Shown here: in pieces, positions 16,405 to 25,465 of the stretch
Layout: each line of letters opens with the position of its first letter
Position numbering within the stretch: position 1 is the stretch's first letter
Assembly (NCBI GenBank): GCA_051531935.1
Contig: JAOPTR010000005.1
Coordinates: 8,662 to 72,661 of the forward strand
Source: OCS116 sp051531935
GTDB lineage: Bacteria; Pseudomonadota; Alphaproteobacteria; Rhizobiales; OSC116
DNA length: 64,000 nt
Direction: 5' to 3'
The notes under the pieces: generated by a model
Seen by the model: the letters and a program-made list of their open reading frames with translations, nothing else
Databases searched by the model: none
What the model was told of the DNA's origin: nothing
Translations under genes and position numbers: made by a program

Positions 16405-17268
16405 TTATTTAGCATATACCTGACGGAAATGACGCGGGGTTTGGGATTTAATGCGTTTAAAGTGACGATTAAAGTTCACTAACGAGTTAAACCCAACCTC
16501 GTCACTAATATTGGCGATGGTATTTTGACTTTCGATGAGCAGTGCACATGCTTTGCCGATTCTTAAATGAGTGATATAGTCACTCGGCTTATGATGGGTA
16601 TAGCGCAAAAACATGCGGTAAAAACCCGATTGGCTGAGAGCCGCAATATTTGCCAATGTTTCTATTTTTAAATCCTGCTCGTAATGCGCATGAATATATT
16701 CTAGCACCCTATCGATTCTTGTATGCGCAGCATTTATGGTTTGTTGCTCTAGGTATATGGGGCTTGCGAGGGTTGTTGAGTGGGTATCTTCGGTAAGTTG
16801 ATGCAATATCGAAATTAGACTTACGGTTTTTCCTGATTCTGATTGGCTGACAAGTTTTATAATTTGCGGCACAAGAATTTGGCTTATTTGAGATGAAAAT
16901 TGAATGCCGCGACTTGATTCGATGAGCATATTTGCAATCGGATTTAGCTCTGGCATGGCAACAAACAGCTGTTGCGCCCATTCCTGCGTGAACCACATAA
17001 CAATGGCATGGTGGGGTTTGGCATCGTTTATTTTTGTAGTCGAATGCCAAGTGTGTGGTAAATTTGGCCCTAGCAAAACAAGGTCGGCATGTTGATATTG
17101 GCCGATATGATCGCCAATATAACGTTGGCCTTTTGAGTTGAGCGTGAGGGTGAGCTCATATTCCTTATGATGATGCCACTCGAACGGAATGGCTTGCTCT
17201 AACTGCCTGTCCATCATCATCCATGATGAATTTGAGTGAGATTGAATTTTTTCTAAATTGAGTTTCAT
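16405..17268 (-). CDS. AraC family transcriptional regulator with cupin sensor
   Basis: 287 residues. The N-terminal half is a cupin-type ligand domain (FEWHHHKEYELTLTLNSKG with clustered His residues; LLGPNLPHTWHS). The C-terminal 100 residues are the AraC DNA-binding domain: helix-turn-helix 1 IETLANIAALSQSGFYRMF, then helix-turn-helix 2 IANISDEVGFNSLVNFNRHF with KSQTPRHFRQ, the normal C-terminal signature. It is divergent from the PhyH gene 117 bases away and convergent with the SDR gene; regulation of one or both, in response to a sugar-like ligand, is inferred from position. Confidence 0.9.
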   Translation of the reverse strand: MKLNLEKIQSHSNSSWMMMDRQLEQAIPFEWHHHKEYELTLTLNSKGQRYIGDHIGQYQHADLVLLGPNLPHTWHSTTKINDAKPHHAIVMWFTQEWAQQLFVAMPELNPIANMLIESSRGIQFSSQISQILVPQIIKLVSQSESGKTVSLISILHQLTEDTHSTTLASPIYLEQQTINAAHTRIDRVLEYIHAHYEQDLKIETLANIAALSQSGFYRMFLRYTHHKPSDYITHLRIGKACALLIESQNTIANISDEVGFNSLVNFNRHFKRIKSQTPRHFRQVYAK

Positions 17269-17385
17269 AGACTATTTTCTACTAATGTTAATAAAATACG
17301 CCTGAATAATACTATAATTAGCCTAAAAGCGACAACATTCAACTATTTTTCTCTTTAAACTCGAATTACAATTTAAGGGAGAATT

Positions 17386-18345
17386 ATGATGCAAGATATT
17401 ATTGACGCAACAACGGAAAAACGTGCGGGGCATAGAATTAGCCAAGTGGCACAAACCCAATTGAAAGACATTCAGAAAAAATTACCTTTACGGATTTTAT
17501 CTGAACAGGATTTTGCCGATTGGCAGCAAAAAGGCTATGTGGTTGTAAAAAACGTGGTGCCGAGCGAAAATATTGAAGCGCTAAAAGCTTTGCTTTGGGA
17601 TTTTGAGGACAAAGACCCTAATGATAGTGCCACTTGGTATGCAGAGCAACGCCGCGACCATGCCATGAAAGAGCTTAACAACGCAGGCATGGTGGAAGTT
17701 TATCACCACCAAACCCTTTGGGACAACAGAAGCGAGCAAAAGGTTTATGATGCCTTTGTGGACATTTGGGACCAAGAAAAATTATGGGTGACAATTGATC
17801 GTGCCAATTTAAACACGCCCAATAAAGGCAACCGAAAATCTGATGGTTTCATCCATTGGGATGTGGATAGTAAGCTTGAAGTGCCTGCTGTGAGTGTGCA
17901 GGGCGTATTGTCACTGGTTCATCAAACTGGCGATGGAGACATTGGCGGTTTTCAGTGTGTGCCTTATTTATTTGAGCATTTTGACGAATGGGTTAAAACC
18001 CAACCCGAAGACAGGCATAATTATTTTCCTGATATGCAGGGGTTAGTGCCAGAAAAAGTAGAATTAGAACCTGGTGATTTGTTGATTTTCAATTCTTTAT
18101 TGGCGCATGGCGTCGCGCCGAATACATCTGATGATAAAGTGCGCATGGCACAATATATCAGCATGTTTCCTGCTGAACCAGAAAATGTTGAATTTGCCAA
18201 TGCGCGCATTCATTCGTTTGAGAATAGTGAAACTCCGCCCAGAAGCGCTTTTCCTGGTGACCCAAGGGGTTGGGAAAAAACTAAATATCCGCAGGCTAAA
18301 CTCAATGCCTTAGGCGAAAAACTACTTGGACGTGAAGACTGGTAA
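17386..18345 (+). CDS. Phytanoyl-CoA dioxygenase (PhyH) family protein
   Basis: A 319-residue Fe(II)/2-oxoglutarate-dependent oxygenase. The iron ligands are His157 and Asp159 (HWD) and His241 (LLAHGVAPN); Arg253 is placed to bind 2-oxoglutarate. GYVVVKNVVPSENIEAL near residue 50 is the typical PhyH opening. Substrate unknown; family members hydroxylate lipids, betaine-like compounds and secondary metabolites. AGGGAGAATT precedes the ATG. It is followed by the DUF1330 gene 40 bases later and divergent from an AraC regulator, so it is probably inducible. Confidence 0.88.
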   Translation: MMQDIIDATTEKRAGHRISQVAQTQLKDIQKKLPLRILSEQDFADWQQKGYVVVKNVVPSENIEALKALLWDFEDKDPNDSATWYAEQRRDHAMKELNNAGMVEVYHHQTLWDNRSEQKVYDAFVDIWDQEKLWVTIDRANLNTPNKGNRKSDGFIHWDVDSKLEVPAVSVQGVLSLVHQTGDGDIGGFQCVPYLFEHFDEWVKTQPEDRHNYFPDMQGLVPEKVELEPGDLLIFNSLLAHGVAPNTSDDKVRMAQYISMFPAEPENVEFANARIHSFENSETPPRSAFPGDPRGWEKTKYPQAKLNALGEKLLGREDW

Positions 18346-18385
18346 GGTTATATTCCCCTTACTGATTTAATGTGAGGGGAAGCCA

Positions 18386-18667
18386 ATGGTTGTACATTTT
18401 ATTGCGCGGGTGAGTGATATTGATGAGAATGCTATGGAGGGCTATCAAGCACCTACCGCGGCTTCCATCGAAGCTTATGGTGGGCGTTATTTAGTTTTCT
18501 CGGATGACATAACCACGCTTGAAGGCAGTGCAGATTGTCAGCGCATTGTGATTTTGGAGTTTCCGAACAAAAGCAGTGCCATGCAATGGTATGACAGCGA
18601 AGAATATGCGCCCCAACTTGCGCAGCGCATAGCCGGCACAAAAAGCCATTTTATATTGGTTGAATAG
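18386..18667 (+). CDS. DUF1330 family protein
   Basis: 93 residues of the DUF1330 ferredoxin-like (dimeric alpha-beta barrel) fold: YQAPTAASIEAYGGRYLVFSD, then RIVILEFPNKSSAMQWYDSEEY, where FPxxxxAxxWYxSxEY is the family signature. Members are small dimers with no proven activity. GAGGGGAAGCC precedes the ATG. It follows the PhyH gene closely and is likely cotranscribed with it. Confidence 0.88.
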   Translation: MVVHFIARVSDIDENAMEGYQAPTAASIEAYGGRYLVFSDDITTLEGSADCQRIVILEFPNKSSAMQWYDSEEYAPQLAQRIAGTKSHFILVE

Positions 18668-18681
18668 ATTAAGGGTTAAAT

Positions 18682-19749
18682 TTAGCCCTTAAGCTTGGTT
18701 TGCATGCCCACAAAACGCATGGTGCGGCTAGAAGCTTCTTCATCCATATTTTCAAAATCATCGACAAATTTACCAACAGATGCTGATGGTGTTTTGAGAA
18801 TGCGGCAGCGCATTTCGCCAATTTCACGGACTGCTTCGATACTAATATCGGCAGATTTGCACAACACCACCAAAGCGTCACTGTTAAATTGCAAAATGCT
18901 ATTGGCTACATATTTTTCTTCTAATTTCGCAAATGATGCAAAAATAGTGGCAATTTTAAGCGGCTTATCGGCTTTCGCAAATTTGATGATCACGTCATTT
19001 TTTGTGGCTTTGCCATTATTGATGGAAGCCACTTCAGTTTTGGCTTGCATGCTATCGACTTTTTTACCCAAGCGATCTTTGGCCATTTCTTGACCCGCGC
19101 TTTGCATGAGCTGTTCTAACTCATCTGCACTATTAGATGCTAGCAATTGACTAAATTGACCTTGAGCTTTAGCTGTCATTGTTGGTAAGACGGTTTTAAG
19201 CTGATCAAAAATATTTTTACGCTGAGTGAGGTTTGTTGCCAAGGTTTGATCGTCTTGGGCATGTTCAACTATTTTGCGCAAACCATCGTTAGAAATCTCG
19301 GCACCTTTATTGACCACAATAGATTGCAATACTTTATTTTCGCCAAAACCAATGAGCGAATCGGTAACCACACTACTTACGGTTTCGCGGCTTGAAATAG
19401 CCAAACGGTGATCGGTATCTGAATTTTCACTAATTTGCACTAAATCGGCATCGGTATAAACCGTTGAGTTAGTAAGCATAGGCGTGGCGACCTCGGCAGA
19501 CTCTTGTGCCAAGGCCATCGCGAAATTTTTAGGTGCGTTGGTTGAGGTAGAGAAATCTTGCGAGATTTCTAGCTTACCCTGCTCGTCCATAACATCTAAC
19601 AATTTGGTAAGAATATCACCAAAAAGTGCCGTTTCATTATCAGTGACGGTGTCACTATTTGTCATAAATAATTCAGCAATACCAGACATCAATTCGCGGC
19701 GTTTCTCGCTTGAATCGACCTCTGCTAATTTAGCTAACTGTTGGAGCAT
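18682..19749 (-). CDS. DUF2336 family protein
   Basis: 355 residues, largely alpha-helical, with the DUF2336 layout known from alphaproteobacteria: an N-terminal helical repeat region (MLQQLAKLAEVDSSEKRRELMSGIAELF), then DADLVQISEN and HRLAISSRETVSSVVTDSLI in the middle, where the ISxRxxVSxxVTDxLI segment is typical. The C-terminus has a GxGxSMQ-like helical bundle. No function established. It is convergent with the DUF1330 gene, 14 bases apart. Confidence 0.82.
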   Translation of the reverse strand: MLQQLAKLAEVDSSEKRRELMSGIAELFMTNSDTVTDNETALFGDILTKLLDVMDEQGKLEISQDFSTSTNAPKNFAMALAQESAEVATPMLTNSTVYTDADLVQISENSDTDHRLAISSRETVSSVVTDSLIGFGENKVLQSIVVNKGAEISNDGLRKIVEHAQDDQTLATNLTQRKNIFDQLKTVLPTMTAKAQGQFSQLLASNSADELEQLMQSAGQEMAKDRLGKKVDSMQAKTEVASINNGKATKNDVIIKFAKADKPLKIATIFASFAKLEEKYVANSILQFNSDALVVLCKSADISIEAVREIGEMRCRILKTPSASVGKFVDDFENMDEEASSRTMRFVGMQTKLKG

Positions 19750-19836
19750 ACGAAAACCTCATTTTAGTTAGCTAGAAGTTTAGTATAAAATATTTTAAAT
19801 TTTATTAACCGAACGACTTAATTATAAAAATTTAAA

Positions 19837-20529
19837 TCAATCGTCGGTATTTAGGAACCTATGCACAATACCCGCCAATGCAGCGCCTGCAATGGGAGCT
19901 ACCCAGAATATCCACAATTGTTGCAAAGCAATGCCGCCCTCTATGAGTGCGGGGCCTGTGCTACGGGCAGGATTAACGGATGTATTGGTAACGGGAATGG
20001 AAATTAAATGAATGAGTGTGAGACCCAAACCAATTGCCAAAGGCGCAAAACCTTTTGGTGCTTTGTCTGACGTCGCACCCAAGATAATAATTAAGAACAT
20101 GAATGTCATAACCACTTCGATTAAAATTCCTGTCATCATATTGAAACCGCCTGGCGAATGCTCACCAACGCCGTTTGACGCTAAGCCAACAAACTCACTG
20201 CCATCGCCAGTGATGACCATACGCAAGAATAAAGCGGCAACAATGGCGGCTAGGGTTTGCGTGATGATGTAGGGTGCTAAATCTTTTTTAGGAAATTTAT
20301 TAGCAATGGCGAGGCCGATAGACACTGCGGGGTTTAAATGGCAGCCTGAAATATGCCCGATTGCAAAGGCCATAGTGACCACGGTGAGGCCAAAAGCCAA
20401 TGACACGCCAAGCAGGCCAATGCCTAGGCCATCGCCAAATTTTGCTGCAAATACTGCGCTACCGCAACCGCCCAATACCAGCCAAAATGTGCCGATAAAT
20501 TCTGCCGTTAATTTTTTTGTCATTGTCAT
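19837..20529 (-). CDS. aqpZ: Aquaporin Z
   Basis: A 230-residue six-helix water channel with both NPA motifs: GCHLNPAVSIGL and TNTSVNPARSTGPA. The Arg after the second NPA, and AEFIGTFWLVLGGCGSAVF at the N-terminus, are typical of AqpZ. I chose the ATG at 20529, preceded by GGGAATC; the frame extends upstream without better support. It would equilibrate water across the inner membrane during osmotic change. It stands alone between the DUF2336 gene and a divergent chemoreceptor gene. Confidence 0.95.
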   Translation of the reverse strand: MTMTKKLTAEFIGTFWLVLGGCGSAVFAAKFGDGLGIGLLGVSLAFGLTVVTMAFAIGHISGCHLNPAVSIGLAIANKFPKKDLAPYIITQTLAAIVAALFLRMVITGDGSEFVGLASNGVGEHSPGGFNMMTGILIEVVMTFMFLIIILGATSDKAPKGFAPLAIGLGLTLIHLISIPVTNTSVNPARSTGPALIEGGIALQQLWIFWVAPIAGAALAGIVHRFLNTDD

Positions 20530-20723
20530 AATATGATTCCCGTTTGAAAGTGATTCCACCACTTCAATAAATTAGCAGGAAATGACACAAAATCAATATT
20601 GTTGAGTATAGCAATAAGAAGGAGGAAGATACTACATACCCATTTTTGAAATAATAGCGCTCAATAAATGGGATATTTAACCATATGCTAACCATATTTA
20701 CGTATTTTTAGGCATTCATTATA

Positions 20724-22112
20724 ATGGGGCGGAACATGCTGGGACTAAAGCGTAAAAAAATACAAGTTGAAAATGTGGTCGAATTGGCCGTGGAAGAAGC
20801 CGGCATTGATTTATCGACCTTATTACAAACCGCGCTAAATGCGATTGAAAATGGCGATGAAATTGATGAGCAGAGCTTACCAAAAGACATAGCTGCACCT
20901 ATATTGCAATTGGCTGAAGCTGTATCATCTCGAAATGAAAAGGCGTTAACACGCGCTGTTTCATTATCCGTAAATGCCAGTAATTCTATGGCAGCGGCTG
21001 CACTTATTACCAGTAATGTAAAAGAGATTGAAAACAATTCAAATGCAATGGCGGCGGCAATTGAAGAGTTAGATGCCTCTATTGGCCAGATTTCTGGAAC
21101 GGCTAAAAATTCATCTGGAAAAATGCAGCAAGCCAATTCGCTTATGAGTGAAGGTTTAGCGAGCGTTCAAGAAACAAGCGCATCGGCATCGACAACCGCA
21201 ACGGCAATGGGCTCGATGAAAGAGCAGACCAATGCGGTTTCTGAAGCGGTAATTGAAATTGGAAATTTTGTAGGCACGATTGACGAAATTGCCCAACAAA
21301 CCAACTTACTTGCATTAAATGCCACCATTGAAGCCGCACGCGCTGGTGATGCGGGCAAAGGTTTTGCCGTTGTAGCGGCCGAAGTAAAAACACTATCGAC
21401 AGCCACGCAAAAAGCCACTGAAGATATTAACGCGCGCATTAATTCGCTGCAAAAAGACGTTGAAGAATTGTTGAGTACTTTTGAATCGGCCAATGAATCG
21501 GTATCCAACACCCAAACGTTAACTCACAAAACCGAAGAAAACATTGAAGAAATTGCCAAAATCGTTGGTGAAACCACCGAAGATATGGGGCTTATTGCCA
21601 ATGTATTGAGTGAGCAAACAGAAGCCACTAGCGAATTAGCCCGTGGGGTGAATAAAATTGCCGATAGCAGTGTGAAATCATCATCCATGGCGGATGAGGT
21701 GATTGATGCGGTTAAAGGTTCGCAGGATACCATTGACGAATTATTTGCAGCGCTTGATGGTAGAAACATCAAAGACTATGTATTAAACCGCGCTAAATCT
21801 GACCATTATCTTTGGAAAAAGAATGTGGCTGAAATGCTTGTTGGATTGAATAACTTGAAATCTAATGAACTTGCTGACCACCGATCTTGCCGTTTGGGTA
21901 AATGGGGTGATGGAGTGGAAGATACAAACATCACCAACCACCCAGCTTTTAAACAATTAGAATTGCCGCATAAACAAGTGCATGACTTTGGCAAGCTAGC
22001 GGCAAGCGAATTTGCCAAAGGTAATTTAGAGGCTTCTCATAAAGCTTTTGCAGATATGCAGGTGGCATCTGTTGAAGTGGTTGAAAAGTTAGACCAATTG
22101 CTACGTCGATGA
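20724..22112 (+). CDS. Soluble methyl-accepting chemotaxis protein with C-terminal CZB domain
   Basis: A 462-residue chemoreceptor with no membrane segments. The signalling hairpin tip is present: IDEIAQQTNLLALNATIEAA followed by GKGFAVVAAEVKTLS. After residue about 350 comes a CZB (chemoreceptor zinc-binding) domain: DHYLWKKNVAE, then DHRSCRLGKWGDG and LPHKQVHDFGKLA, containing the His and Cys ligands. Such receptors (TlpD type) sit in cytoplasmic clusters and sense zinc, oxidants or redox state. The N-terminal 90 residues are helical and unassigned. No other chemotaxis gene is in the window. The start at 20736 is an alternative. Confidence 0.92.
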   Translation: MGRNMLGLKRKKIQVENVVELAVEEAGIDLSTLLQTALNAIENGDEIDEQSLPKDIAAPILQLAEAVSSRNEKALTRAVSLSVNASNSMAAAALITSNVKEIENNSNAMAAAIEELDASIGQISGTAKNSSGKMQQANSLMSEGLASVQETSASASTTATAMGSMKEQTNAVSEAVIEIGNFVGTIDEIAQQTNLLALNATIEAARAGDAGKGFAVVAAEVKTLSTATQKATEDINARINSLQKDVEELLSTFESANESVSNTQTLTHKTEENIEEIAKIVGETTEDMGLIANVLSEQTEATSELARGVNKIADSSVKSSSMADEVIDAVKGSQDTIDELFAALDGRNIKDYVLNRAKSDHYLWKKNVAEMLVGLNNLKSNELADHRSCRLGKWGDGVEDTNITNHPAFKQLELPHKQVHDFGKLAASEFAKGNLEASHKAFADMQVASVEVVEKLDQLLRR

Positions 22113-22150
22113 TGAAATAAGTTCATTCTGGATTGACTCATAAAATGTTT

Positions 22151-22186
22151 TATGCCCCACTCTATTTAACGATGGAGTGGGGCATA
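22151..22186 (+). promoter_or_regulatory. Strong hairpin covering the GMC gene ribosome binding site
   Basis: TATGCCCCACTC (22151-22162) pairs perfectly with GAGTGGGGCATA (22175-22186) across a 12-base loop. The right arm contains the GAGTGGGG that precedes the start codon, and the first base of the ATG at 22186 is in the stem. It could act as an attenuator or block translation. A second hairpin, CATAAAA/TTTTATG, lies just upstream. Confidence 0.6.
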
Positions 22187-23790
22187 TGAGTTTTAAGTGG
22201 GATTATATTATTGTGGGTGCGGGCAGCGCTGGATGCGTATTGGCCAATAGATTATCGGCCAACCCCAAACATAGAGTATTGCTGATTGAAGCTGGCAAGA
22301 AAGACACTCACCCTTTGATTAGGGTGCCTGTTGGCTATTTGTATTTTATGTCCAACAAAGTGATTGATTGGGGCTATAGCACTGCACCTGACGAAGGGTT
22401 AAATGGTCGATCCCTGCCCTACCCGCGCGGTAAAGTATTGGGTGGTTGCTCTGCAATTAATGGTATGATTTACAGCCGTGGACAGCGCGAAGATTTTAAT
22501 GACTGGGCGGATTTGGGCAATAAAGGTTGGGCATGGGATGATGTTTTACCCCTATTTAAGAAGAGTGAAAATCATCATAGATTGACCGACCAAAACCATG
22601 GAAAGCTAGGCGAATTGCCCGTTGTTGAGCAGCGGCTAAAGTGGGATATTTTAGACCATGTAGAGAAAGCCGCTAACGAAATTGGCATTAAGACCACTGA
22701 TGATTTTAACGATGGCGACAATGAAGGTTGTGGTTATTTTGATGTAAACCAAATTAAAGGCTCGCGTTACAGCGCTGCGCGGGCATTTTTAGACCCAATT
22801 AAGCACCGAGACAACTTAACCATTGTCACCCATGCCACCGTACATAAAATTGGTTTGGTGGACAAAGTTGCAACCTCTGTTGTGTACGAAGTGAATGGGC
22901 AGATGAAAACTGTAGAAACTGATGGCGAGATTATTTTATCGGCAGGGTCGATTGGGACTGTGCAAATATTGCAACTTTCTGGCATTGGTAATGCTGAATT
23001 TTTGCAAAATTTGGGTGTGACACCAACTCATCATTTAGCGGGTGTCGGGCAAAATTTACAAGACCATCTGCAAATACGCACAATTTTTAAATTGGATGGG
23101 GCTACGACTTTAAACGACATGTCTAAAAACCTATGGGGTAAATTTAAAATAGGCATGGAATATATTGTCAATAAATCGGGGCCTTTGTCGATGGCGCCGA
23201 GCCAGTTTGGTATTTTCACCAAATCTACCGATGAGCATGACCGCGCTAATATAGAATATCATGTACAGCCACTAAGCTTGGAAAAATTTGGCGATCCCTT
23301 ACATAAGTTTTCGGCTGTGACGATATCGGTTTGTAATTTGCGCCCACAAAGCCGTGGTTACGTGAATATTGTAAGTGCCAATGTAAATGACGCGCCCATT
23401 ATTAAGGCGGATTATCTAAGCCATGAAGCGGATAAAAAGGTGGCAATTGACAGCATCAAACACGCGCGTAAACTGATGCAAACAGATGTGATGAGCCAGT
23501 TTAACCCGCAAGAATATAAGCCCGGTGCAGAGATTGTAAGTGATGCAGAGTTATTGAAGCTTGTTGGTGACATTAGCACCACCATATTCCACCCTGTTGG
23601 CACTTGTAAAATGGCCAAAGCAGACGATAGAATGGCGGTTGTGAATGATCAATTGCAAGTTTATGGCATTAAAAACCTACGCATTGCCGATGGCTCTATT
23701 ATGCCGAACATAACATCCGGCAATACCAATGCACCCATTATTATGATTGCTGAAAAATGTGCTGAAATGATCATTCAATCTGCGCGTTGA
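22186..23790 (+). CDS. GMC family FAD-dependent oxidoreductase (choline dehydrogenase-like)
   Basis: About 534 residues. DYIIVGAGSAGCVLANRL near the start is the FAD-binding fold, YPRGKVLGGCSAINGMIYSRG is GMC signature 1, and LSAGSIGTVQILQLSGIGN is GMC signature 2. The C-terminus IFHPVGTCKMAK contains the catalytic His. The closest familiar relatives are alcohol and choline dehydrogenases, but no betaine genes are nearby, so the substrate is open. I chose the ATG at 22186; GTG at 22177 is in frame but would add only three residues. A hairpin covers the start region. Its last 20 bases overlap the convergent PAP2 gene. Confidence 0.9.
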   Translation: MSFKWDYIIVGAGSAGCVLANRLSANPKHRVLLIEAGKKDTHPLIRVPVGYLYFMSNKVIDWGYSTAPDEGLNGRSLPYPRGKVLGGCSAINGMIYSRGQREDFNDWADLGNKGWAWDDVLPLFKKSENHHRLTDQNHGKLGELPVVEQRLKWDILDHVEKAANEIGIKTTDDFNDGDNEGCGYFDVNQIKGSRYSAARAFLDPIKHRDNLTIVTHATVHKIGLVDKVATSVVYEVNGQMKTVETDGEIILSAGSIGTVQILQLSGIGNAEFLQNLGVTPTHHLAGVGQNLQDHLQIRTIFKLDGATTLNDMSKNLWGKFKIGMEYIVNKSGPLSMAPSQFGIFTKSTDEHDRANIEYHVQPLSLEKFGDPLHKFSAVTISVCNLRPQSRGYVNIVSANVNDAPIIKADYLSHEADKKVAIDSIKHARKLMQTDVMSQFNPQEYKPGAEIVSDAELLKLVGDISTTIFHPVGTCKMAKADDRMAVVNDQLQVYGIKNLRIADGSIMPNITSGNTNAPIIMIAEKCAEMIIQSAR

Positions 23791-24829
23791 CATTTAATCT
23801 GTTGACCAACCAACCACATGCCCGCCATATAATGAAAGTGGTAAGCAATGAAAAATAGCCATCTAATGCGTAATGCCATCCTAAATGCACGCTGCCAATG
23901 AGGATGAAAAACAGCATAAGTAGTTTAAAATAGCCGATATATTTATTTTCGCGTCGTGCTGCGAGATACAGCATGAAAGACACTGAAACATGCAGGCTCG
24001 GCATTGCTGAAATACCCGCACCAAAGGAGCTTTGCTCACTGGTTGAGGCTGCCAATAGAGTCTGTTGAATTTCTAAGTTTCGAATGCCGCCAAAAACTGT
24101 TGATTGTAGGCTTTGGTTTATCTCGGCCAATCTATCCATCAATGGTGCGTAATATTGTGCTCCATTTAAAAAATAATCATAATATACGGGGCCTACGGAT
24201 GAAAATAATGTGGCGAAAAAGCTCCCATTTAATGCCCAAACCGCTACAAATGTTAACAAATACTGCATCCGGTCTTTGCCAAAATGCACATGAACAATTT
24301 GCCAAATCGTATAGGTAAACAGCACTGGAAACCATAAAATATACGCGATATCAATGATGAATGTAAAAACATTTCCGCCAAATAGTAAATGGGTGATGCG
24401 CCATGGATCGATACCAAAATGAACAAAATTATCGGCTTGGGCTAAAAATTCATCCAAATAAAATGGGTTTATGTTTGGTATCTGCGCTTTGAAAGCTGAA
24501 AACAGACCAATAAAGGCAGGTATCAGCAACACAGGAACGATGAATGATAAAATGTAATTACCGTTTAGCCAATGGTGACGAAATTCGTCTAGAACCGATG
24601 CTGGGTTTTGTGGCTTATCTTTGCCAAAAAACCGATTTGCAAAATAGGATAATGCTTTAACAGCAATGACAAAACCAAGGCACGCAAACAATATTTCAGC
24701 GCCATAAGAGGGTGCAAAGCCCTCTAACAGATCAAAGTACCAAATGGTTAAATATATGCCGATGGCTTGAATGGCAAAAAAACCAACTAAAGCTAGGTTC
24801 CATTTGATAATATATTTGTCAATTTTCAT
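23771..24829 (-). CDS. PAP2-superfamily membrane phosphatase-like protein
   Basis: A 352-residue integral membrane protein with about eight hydrophobic segments. The conserved phosphatase motifs are SAMPSLHVSVSFMLYL and HLGWHYALDGYFS near residues 270-330, matching motifs 2 and 3 of the PAP2 family, particularly the PAP2_3/inositol-phosphoceramide-synthase-like branch. It probably dephosphorylates or transfers a lipid phosphate in the membrane. It overlaps the 3' end of the GMC gene by 20 bases. No regulator is adjacent. Confidence 0.8.
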   Translation of the reverse strand: MKIDKYIIKWNLALVGFFAIQAIGIYLTIWYFDLLEGFAPSYGAEILFACLGFVIAVKALSYFANRFFGKDKPQNPASVLDEFRHHWLNGNYILSFIVPVLLIPAFIGLFSAFKAQIPNINPFYLDEFLAQADNFVHFGIDPWRITHLLFGGNVFTFIIDIAYILWFPVLFTYTIWQIVHVHFGKDRMQYLLTFVAVWALNGSFFATLFSSVGPVYYDYFLNGAQYYAPLMDRLAEINQSLQSTVFGGIRNLEIQQTLLAASTSEQSSFGAGISAMPSLHVSVSFMLYLAARRENKYIGYFKLLMLFFILIGSVHLGWHYALDGYFSLLTTFIIWRACGWLVNRLNVNAQIE

Positions 24830-24893
24830 TCAGCCATCTCACTTGAACAGATTGAATTTAAACTAACAAAACTGAATTAATATATTTATAACT

Positions 24894-25391
24894 TCATTTT
24901 CGTTTTGATATTAATATTACATAATATAATGCTGCGCCCAATAGACCTGAATATAAAAGAACTTTATGCAATAGCGTTACCGAGATGAAGCCTAACATTG
25001 TGTTTGCTGCCGTAATCGGGAAAAAAGGTTGAACATCGGAATGCATAATAGCGTCTAATATCACATGGCTAAAACTACCAAAAAACGCGCTGGTCAGGGC
25101 GATAGACCAAGAGATGGTAATTATGGGTTTATCTGATGTAAAATCATTGATGAAATTAACAATATATTGGGTTATATATTTACCGCTTACCGCGCCGATA
25201 ATCGCAATGAGACTGGCGCCAATAAATGTATGTGAGAACCCATGTAAATGCCCCTCGCCTGTGATTAATACCACCAATGGCTGAATGTCCATAACAATTT
25301 GCACCCAGCCAAAGATCATGAGACTAAAGCTTGTTTGCATAACGGCCTTAACCAGCAGGCCTGCGCCCATATGAAACGGTGTAAATGGCAT
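24894..25391 (-). CDS. Small membrane protein with MPFTPFHMG start (possible membrane hydrolase)
   Basis: 165 residues with four hydrophobic segments. It begins MPFTPFHMGAGLLVKAV and includes DIQPLVVLITGEGHLHGFSHTFIGA, with clustered His, Asp and Glu residues near membrane edges. Proteins with this pattern occur widely in proteobacteria as conserved hypothetical integral membrane proteins; the acidic and His residues recall the YdjM/DUF457 membrane hydrolases. I chose the ATG at 25391, preceded by GGGAG. It may be cotranscribed with the PAP2 gene, 64 bases downstream. Confidence 0.7.
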   Translation of the reverse strand: MPFTPFHMGAGLLVKAVMQTSFSLMIFGWVQIVMDIQPLVVLITGEGHLHGFSHTFIGASLIAIIGAVSGKYITQYIVNFINDFTSDKPIITISWSIALTSAFFGSFSHVILDAIMHSDVQPFFPITAANTMLGFISVTLLHKVLLYSGLLGAALYYVILISKRK

Positions 25392-25402
25392 ATAAAACTC
25401 CC

Positions 25403-25439
25403 AATAAAAAAGCCCCAACTAATTTAAAAATTGGGGCTT
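25403..25439 (-). terminator. Intrinsic terminator after ilvC
   Basis: AAGCCCCAA (25410-25418) pairs with TTGGGGCTT (25431-25439); on the minus strand the stem runs into TTTTTTATT. It ends the ilvI-ilvN-ilvC transcript just before the small membrane protein. Confidence 0.85.
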
Positions 25440-25465
25440 AAACTTATTAAAACTAAAAGATTATT

